Origin: Streptomyces guryensis
GTDB lineage: Bacteria > Actinomycetota > Actinomycetes > Streptomycetales > Streptomycetaceae
Direction of reading: 5' to 3'
Assembly (NCBI RefSeq): GCF_021261325.1
Contig: NZ_JAJSBI010000002.1
Coordinates: 372,001-436,000 of the forward strand
Length of the DNA stretch: 64,000 nt
Both the position numbers and the translations under genes were made by a program. This document shows, one piece after another, positions 59,516 to 64,000 of the stretch (positions are counted from its first letter, which is position 1; each line of letters opens with the position of its first letter). The notes below the pieces were generated by a model that saw nothing but the letters and a program-made list of their open reading frames with translations, was not told the origin of the DNA and made no database searches.

Positions 59516-60247
59516 TCACGAGCTCCTGAGCAGTTCGGCGAGTCCGTCGAGCGCTGCCAGATAGTCGTCGGCCTCCAGCGGCACCTTCGGTACGGCGCCG
59601 GGGTGGGGGCCCGCCGCGGTGAACACGTCGGTGTGCCGCCGTCGCCCGCTGCCCGTCTCCAGGAACAGTGTCACCGTGGGCACGTCCGTGTCGCACCAGG
59701 CGCGGTGCAGGGTGTGCGCGGGCAGGGCGTAGGCGCTGCCCGCCGCGTACTGCCCCACATGCGTCAGCCGCAGCCGCGCCGGACCGGCGGGCTCCAGCAG
59801 CCAGTCCGCCGAACCCTCCTTCAGCGACTCCTCGTAGCGGGCGGCCGTGATGCCGTCCCTGCCGCCGTCCTCGATGTCGTACAACTCCATGGCGAGCCGT
59901 CCGCGCACGACGTAGGAGGCAAGCGGGGAACGGTGGTTGTGGATGTCCTCCTTGCCGATCGCGCCGGCGCCCGGGTGCCACAGGTGGGCGCGCAGCATGT
60001 GCCGCGGCCCGCCGTCGAGCAGCAGCAGCTTGTCGAAGCCGAGGACGTGCCGGTACGAGAGCCGGGCGCACCCTTGCGGATCGCCCTCCCCGGAGGCCAG
60101 TTCGGCGACCAGCTCCAACAGCCGCTCGGGCGAACCGAGTTCGGCGACGACGCGGCGGGCGGCGGCGACCAGTTCGGGTTCGGGCAGTTCACCCTCCAGT
60201 GTCCCGGCCAGCAGTCGTCGCGCCGCCAGAACCTGCCGACCGCCCAT
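59516..60247 (-). CDS. Cupin-like protein of unknown function
   Basis: This 243-residue protein has an N-terminal helical part and a jelly-roll core: KEDIHNHRSPLASYVVRGRLAMELYD (in parts, near residue 105-130) gives a metal-type HxH, and AGSAYALPAHTLHRAW near 170 gives a later His. The pattern resembles cysteine-dioxygenase-type or other cupins. The substrate is unknown. The start MGGRQVLAARR follows GGAGGTATG; longer frames are not supported. It lies 32 bp after the toroid-domain gene in the same direction, and the two are probably co-transcribed. Confidence 0.7.
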   Translation of the reverse strand: MGGRQVLAARRLLAGTLEGELPEPELVAAARRVVAELGSPERLLELVAELASGEGDPQGCARLSYRHVLGFDKLLLLDGGPRHMLRAHLWHPGAGAIGKEDIHNHRSPLASYVVRGRLAMELYDIEDGGRDGITAARYEESLKEGSADWLLEPAGPARLRLTHVGQYAAGSAYALPAHTLHRAWCDTDVPTVTLFLETGSGRRRHTDVFTAAGPHPGAVPKVPLEADDYLAALDGLAELLRSS

Positions 60248-60279
60248 GCACACATACCTCCGGGTTCGCTGCTTCCGGT

Positions 60280-61671
60280 TCACTCTTCCGGTCGATACAT
60301 CCATACGGCATGTGCCCGCAGCGCCGAAAGACCCTGATAGGTCATCCACATGGGGTGCCGCAGCTCACTGCTGTCGGTCCGGCCCCAGGACCAGATGCCG
60401 TCCGTCTGCCCGGCCCGCACGGCGGCCGCCGCGCCGTCCAGCCGCTCCCGCCACGCCTCCTCCAGCCCGTCCTGCGCCGCGACCTCGCGGGCGCCCGGGG
60501 TCATCAGGGCGCGCAGCACCCAGGAGGCGGTGAAGTGCCGTACGTTCAGGACCTCGTGGCGCTCGGGGTCGTCGGTCCGGGGGCGGCGCACCTCCTCGCG
60601 CAGGTTCCGCAGGTCCGGGCAGCGGCTGTGGGCCGCGCTCGTGCAGGCCAGCAGCCAGCGGACGCCGTCCTCGCGGGCGGAGCGGGCTCCCGCGCCCTCG
60701 GGTTCGTCCAGCACCCGGGCGGCCCGGTCGAGTGCCACCACCGCCTGCGCCGTGTGCAGTGCGGAGGGCATGCCGTACGGCGGGTCGAGACGGTAGCTCC
60801 AGCAGCGCAGGTGCTCACGGCGCGGGTCGCTGATCGCGCTGTCGGCCAGGGCCTCGCGCAGCACGGGCAGCACCGTGGAGCCGGGCGCGGCGCGCAGCAG
60901 TCCGCGCAGCACGGTCGTCACGACGTGGGTCGACTCCCGCCCGGCACGGTCCAGTTCGCGGGTGAAGCCGGCCGTGCAGCGGCCCACCTCCTCCGTGAGC
61001 CGGTCGCCGGACGCCCCCGCGCGGGCCAGCGCACCCAGCACCAGGGCGGTGACCTCGGGCCGTGCCTCCGCGCCCTGCGACCGCGCGGACCAGCCCCCGT
61101 CGGGCAGCCGCAGCCGCCACAGCGTGTCGACGAGATCCCCGGTGCGCAGCCGCCCGTCGGGCACGCCGAGGTCGAGCATGATGTGCAGGCCGTACGCGGT
61201 GCCGACGGAGGTGGGACGGGGCGGGCTGCTCTCGCCGAGGGAGTGCGACCAGCCGGTGAGCCGCCCGCGGGCCGGGTCGTCGACCACGCACACCTTGTCG
61301 GCGAGCGCGCCGTACGCGGCGGCGAACAGCTGCGGGAGCGGACCGGGAGTGGAGGGCTCCGCGGCGGCGGGGGCTGTGAGGGCGGGCCGGGAGGGTCCGG
61401 CCGCGGCCCGGGCCCGGAGCAGTGCCGCCGCGAGCCAGGCGGCCACGCCGGTCCCGATCCCGCTGACCCCTGAGACCAGGTATTTGGCCGCCTCCCCGCC
61501 CAGGGCGCCGGGCAGCACCCCGAACAGGAACTGGAACACGGCGTACCCGGCGGCAGCGCAGCCGAGGCTGCCCAGCCAGCCGACGAACCGCGCGGTCTCG
61601 CTCGGCCCGGCGGGTTCCGGTGCCGTGCCGGTCGATCTCAAGGGACCGCGTCCCAGCTGCTGTTGAGACAA
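60280..61671 (-). CDS. Membrane-anchored alpha/alpha-toroid (prenyltransferase/squalene-cyclase-like) protein
   Basis: Two membrane helices near the N-terminus (FVGWLGSLGCAAAGYAVFQF and VSGVSGIGTGVAAWLAAALL) precede about 340 residues of helical repeats. RLRLPDGGWSARSQ and QTDGIWSWGR carry the DGxWS pattern of terpene-cyclase/prenyltransferase-like toroids. A DxDD-type catalytic motif is not evident, so enzyme activity is doubtful; the domain may bind a partner or lipid. I start at a TTG behind GGAGGGAGC; an in-frame GTG or earlier codon is possible. The partner downstream is a cupin-like protein. Confidence 0.65.
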   Translation of the reverse strand: MSQQQLGRGPLRSTGTAPEPAGPSETARFVGWLGSLGCAAAGYAVFQFLFGVLPGALGGEAAKYLVSGVSGIGTGVAAWLAAALLRARAAAGPSRPALTAPAAAEPSTPGPLPQLFAAAYGALADKVCVVDDPARGRLTGWSHSLGESSPPRPTSVGTAYGLHIMLDLGVPDGRLRTGDLVDTLWRLRLPDGGWSARSQGAEARPEVTALVLGALARAGASGDRLTEEVGRCTAGFTRELDRAGRESTHVVTTVLRGLLRAAPGSTVLPVLREALADSAISDPRREHLRCWSYRLDPPYGMPSALHTAQAVVALDRAARVLDEPEGAGARSAREDGVRWLLACTSAAHSRCPDLRNLREEVRRPRTDDPERHEVLNVRHFTASWVLRALMTPGAREVAAQDGLEEAWRERLDGAAAAVRAGQTDGIWSWGRTDSSELRHPMWMTYQGLSALRAHAVWMYRPEE

Positions 61672-61700
61672 GGCACGCTCCCTCCCCCGAAGCTTCCAGT

Positions 61701-62519
61701 CTAAGTGGTCAGCGGGACGGGTGTGCCGCAACCTCCGAGCAGCGTCCCGGCGAGCAGCTCGGCGAACGCGACGGGATGTTCGGCCACACCGACATGCCCG
61801 CCGGGGAACTCGACGAAGCGGCTGCCGCTGTGCTTGGCGAGGAACCGGGCGGTGCGGTGGAGCAGTTGACCTCGGGAGTCGGTGCCGGCGGCGAGGGTGA
61901 GGCGGGCGGAGGAGGCGGTGAGTGCGGGGAGAGCGGGAGCGTAGGAGGTGAACTGCCGCAGCACACGGGTGAGGAAGAGGGCCATGGGGATCACCAACTC
62001 CTCGTCAGGGGACAGCGGTTGACCCGACGGGCGCTCCTCCGGTTCCTGTCCCGTCAGCCCGGCGCCCAGCCGAACGGCGGCCGCCTGTAGCCCGGCGGCT
62101 CGATAGGTGTCGTACACCTCCCGGAACATGGCCTGCTGCCGGGCCCCGTCCGGGAGCACCCCGACGCACGGCGGCTCGTGCGCGACGACGTGGCTCAGCC
62201 GCCCGGGATTCCGGGCGAGCAGGTCGAGGACGGCGATACCGCCAGAGCTGGACCCGAAGGCAGACGCGGACTCGCCCTCGGGGAGCACCTCGTCGAGCAC
62301 CCGGCGCGCCCCGTCGCTCCACTCCTCCACCCGCTGGTCGCCGACGGGTTGTCCGAGCCGCCCGTGGGCCAGCCCGAGGGGGTCGTACGTCACGACGGTG
62401 AAGCGGTCGGCGAGCACGTCCGTCATCGGGGCGAATCCCATGGGGTGCCCGGACCCGCCGGGAACGATCAGGAGGACGGGCCCCTTGCCGTGTACGTCGT
62501 AGTGCAGGTCCTCAGCCAT
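61701..62519 (-). CDS. Alpha/beta hydrolase
   Basis: This 272-residue protein has an alpha/beta-hydrolase fold: LLIVPGGSGHPMGFAPM near residue 16 (oxyanion region), nucleophile elbow FGSSSGGIAVLDLLARNP near 88-106 and final His in FPGGHVGVAEHP near 240. The acid is probably Asp in LAAGTDSRGQ. It overlaps the end of a TetR gene by 8 bp, so the regulator and enzyme are co-translated. The substrate is unknown; TetR-linked hydrolases often detoxify hydrophobic compounds. Confidence 0.82.
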   Translation of the reverse strand: MAEDLHYDVHGKGPVLLIVPGGSGHPMGFAPMTDVLADRFTVVTYDPLGLAHGRLGQPVGDQRVEEWSDGARRVLDEVLPEGESASAFGSSSGGIAVLDLLARNPGRLSHVVAHEPPCVGVLPDGARQQAMFREVYDTYRAAGLQAAAVRLGAGLTGQEPEERPSGQPLSPDEELVIPMALFLTRVLRQFTSYAPALPALTASSARLTLAAGTDSRGQLLHRTARFLAKHSGSRFVEFPGGHVGVAEHPVAFAELLAGTLLGGCGTPVPLTT

Positions 62520-63120
62520 TGCTCTGCTCCTTGCTCTTCTTCTCGGTGCTTTTCTCCCGGGGCCAGTGTTCGAGCGTCACGTGCAGGGCGTCGACGGCCT
62601 TGTCCCAGGACTTCTGCACCTCGCGCGCGGCGCCGAAGCCGCCGGTGGCCTCCAGGGCGCAGTAGCCGTGGAAGGTGCTGCGCAACAGGCGTACGGCATC
62701 GGTGAGATCGGGTTCGTCGAGGCCGTAGGCGCGGAGCATGCCGTAGGTGATCTCGGCGGTGCGGCGGAAGTCGGGGGAGGCGGCGATCAGGGCCTGGTCC
62801 ATACGGATCTGGGTGGCGGCGTACCGCCCGGGCCGCTCCAGGGCGTACGTCCGGTAGGCGCCGGCGAAGGCGGCCAGCGCGTCCTTGCCGGCCCGCCCGG
62901 CGACCGCGACGGCGATGCGGTCGATCAGCTCGGCGCCCGCGAACAGCGCGAGGCGTGTGCGGAGGTCGTCGAGGTTCCTGATGTGCGAGTAGAGGCTCGC
63001 GTCCTTCACGCCGAAGTGACGGGCGAGGGCGGACAGGGTGACGTTCTCGAAGCCGACCTCGTCGGCGAGGTCGGCTGCCGCTTCGACGATGCGGGCGGGG
63101 GTGAGGCCGGCTCTGGCCAT
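62512..63120 (-). CDS. TetR-family transcriptional regulator
   Basis: The 202-residue protein has the TetR DNA-binding head: IVEAAADLADEVGFENVTLS, then ALARHFGVKDASLYSHIRN. The C-terminal ligand domain contains FHGYCALEATGGFG, typical of the WHG-type TetR_C group. It is divergent from an epimerase gene and coupled to a hydrolase gene. A palindrome CTAGG-N6-CCTAG lies 29 bp upstream of its start, a likely self-operator controlling both directions. GAAGGGAAGCATCC precedes the ATG. Confidence 0.88.
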   Translation of the reverse strand: MARAGLTPARIVEAAADLADEVGFENVTLSALARHFGVKDASLYSHIRNLDDLRTRLALFAGAELIDRIAVAVAGRAGKDALAAFAGAYRTYALERPGRYAATQIRMDQALIAASPDFRRTAEITYGMLRAYGLDEPDLTDAVRLLRSTFHGYCALEATGGFGAAREVQKSWDKAVDALHVTLEHWPREKSTEKKSKEQSNG

Positions 63121-63148
63121 GGATGCTTCCCTTCTTTTCCTGGAGGGC

Positions 63149-63164
63149 CTAGGAAACAACCTAG
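63149..63164. promoter_or_regulatory. Inverted repeat CTAGG-AAACAA-CCTAG, candidate TetR operator
   Basis: Perfect 5-bp arms with a 6-bp spacer lie between the TetR gene and the divergent epimerase. The layout is that of autoregulated TetR promoters. Confidence 0.6.
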
Positions 63165-63287
63165 TGTGCCCAGTTATTTCTCGGCGACCGCATTACTTCC
63201 CGTGTCACAGGCGGCCGGGCTGTCTCGTCCCAGCTCACGAAACAGGTCGAAGACAGGTCGAAGACAGGCTTCGGAATCGGGAAGGTG

Positions 63288-64000
63288 ATGGTCACGCGGG
63301 TGTTCGTGGCAGGCGGGAGCGGAGTTCTGGGGCGGCGGCTGGTGGGGCAACTGGTGGCCCGGGGGCATCAGGTGACGGCCACGACGACGGGTCGGGCCAA
63401 GCTGGACCTGCTGAGGCGGCTGGGCGCCGAAGGGGTCGTGATGGACGGGCTGGACGCGGTGTCGGTCGGGCAGGCGGTGGCCGGGGCCCGGCCGGACGTG
63501 ATCGTGCATCAGATGACCGGCCTTTCCGAGGCGCACGCCGGCAGGCCGAACATGAGGCAGGCCGACCGCTTCTTCGCCACCACCAACCGGCTCCGCACCG
63601 AGGGGATCGACCATCTGCTGGCCGCCGCCGAGGCGACCGGCGTCTCCCACGTCGTCGCCCAGAGCCACGCCAGCTTCAACGGGATCCGGGAGGGCGGCTG
63701 GGTCAAGACCGAGGAGGACCCGCTGCAGGTGGTGGAGGGGACCAGGGCGATCAGTCACCTCGAGAACGCGGTCGTCGGGGCCGGCGGGGCGGCCCTGCGC
63801 TACGGCGCGTTCTACGGCCCGGGCGCCAACGACGACCAGGTCAGGATGGTGCGCAGACGGATGTTCCCGCTCGTCGGGGGCGGCACCGGCCACACCTCGT
63901 GGGTGCATCTCGACGACGCGGCGAGCGGCACCGTCCTGGCCGTGGAGCAGCAGGCCAGGGGCGTCTTCAACATCGTCGACGACGAGCCGGCGCCGGTCCG
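63288..64000 (+). CDS. NAD-dependent epimerase/dehydratase family protein, N-terminal part
   Basis: About 237 codons are present before the window ends. The N-terminus VTRVFVAGGSGVLGRRLVGQ is the GxxGxxG Rossmann loop of the extended SDR family. VAQSHASFNG and later LRYGAFYGPGAND give the Ser/Tyr-type and substrate-loop pattern typical of sugar-nucleotide or related epimerases. A weak GGGAAGGTG precedes the ATG. It is divergent from the TetR gene, so it is probably controlled by it. The 3' end is missing, so no fuller statement is possible. Confidence 0.82.
   Translation, partial: MVTRVFVAGGSGVLGRRLVGQLVARGHQVTATTTGRAKLDLLRRLGAEGVVMDGLDAVSVGQAVAGARPDVIVHQMTGLSEAHAGRPNMRQADRFFATTNRLRTEGIDHLLAAAEATGVSHVVAQSHASFNGIREGGWVKTEEDPLQVVEGTRAISHLENAVVGAGGAALRYGAFYGPGANDDQVRMVRRRMFPLVGGGTGHTSWVHLDDAASGTVLAVEQQARGVFNIVDDEPAPV

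Overview
The window is very GC-rich and shows GC-biased third codon positions, twin-arginine signals, LacI-regulated carbohydrate ABC systems, leaderless promoters and Streptomyces-style intergenic hairpin repeats. It is almost certainly a Streptomyces chromosome segment. No rRNA, tRNA, IS element, prophage or CRISPR array was seen.

Region 1 (1-6.3 kb) is an assimilatory sulfur operon on the minus strand. It runs from a Cys-containing leader peptide through ferredoxin sulfite reductase, a small zinc-ribbon protein, cysH, cysC, cysD and cysN to the start of a sulfonate-type ABC binding lipoprotein. Most junctions are ATGA overlaps.

Region 2 (6.3-11.7 kb) holds a GNAT acetyltransferase, a secreted protein of unknown function, a GAF-domain activator and an AidB-like acyl-CoA dehydrogenase.

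Region 3 (11.8-19.6 kb) is the most unusual part. It is a compact non-ribosomal locus: a carrier-membrane protein with three left-handed beta-helix catalytic domains (the C-terminal half of epsilon-poly-lysine-synthetase-type enzymes), a free-standing adenylation-carrier protein, a TauD/SyrP-like dioxygenase, and SbnB- and SbnA-like enzymes that together should make L-2,3-diaminopropionate (Dap). My inference is a split poly- or oligo-Dap synthetase, possibly with hydroxylation.

Region 4 (20.4-23.5 kb) holds a YihY/BrkB membrane protein, an AraC-type regulator and two VOC-fold proteins.

Region 5 (23.7-57 kb) is a plant cell-wall (pectin, rhamnogalacturonan-I, arabinan/galactan) utilisation island. 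It has three LacI regulators, two complete sugar ABC importers, two intact GH43 enzymes, a GH28-like beta-helix enzyme, two paralogous alginate-lyase-fold proteins, a carboxylesterase, a PL4 rhamnogalacturonan lyase, a rhamnogalacturonan acetylesterase and a DUF2264 protein. It also holds a decayed GH43-CBM13 pseudogene and an unidentified gene remnant. Nine intergenic 12-mers resembling GNAANC/GNTTNC, a LacI-type palindrome, are spread through it and suggest one shared regulon. A homocysteine methyltransferase/permease pair and a large surface protein interrupt the island.

Region 6 (57.3-64 kb) is mixed: a secreted lipase, a DinB-like protein behind a triple palindrome, a Nudix hydrolase, a cupin plus toroid-fold pair, an alpha/beta hydrolase plus TetR pair, and a divergent epimerase cut by the window end. 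Six copies of one dispersed hairpin repeat lie between 6.9 and 45.4 kb, always within about 110 bp downstream of a stop codon.
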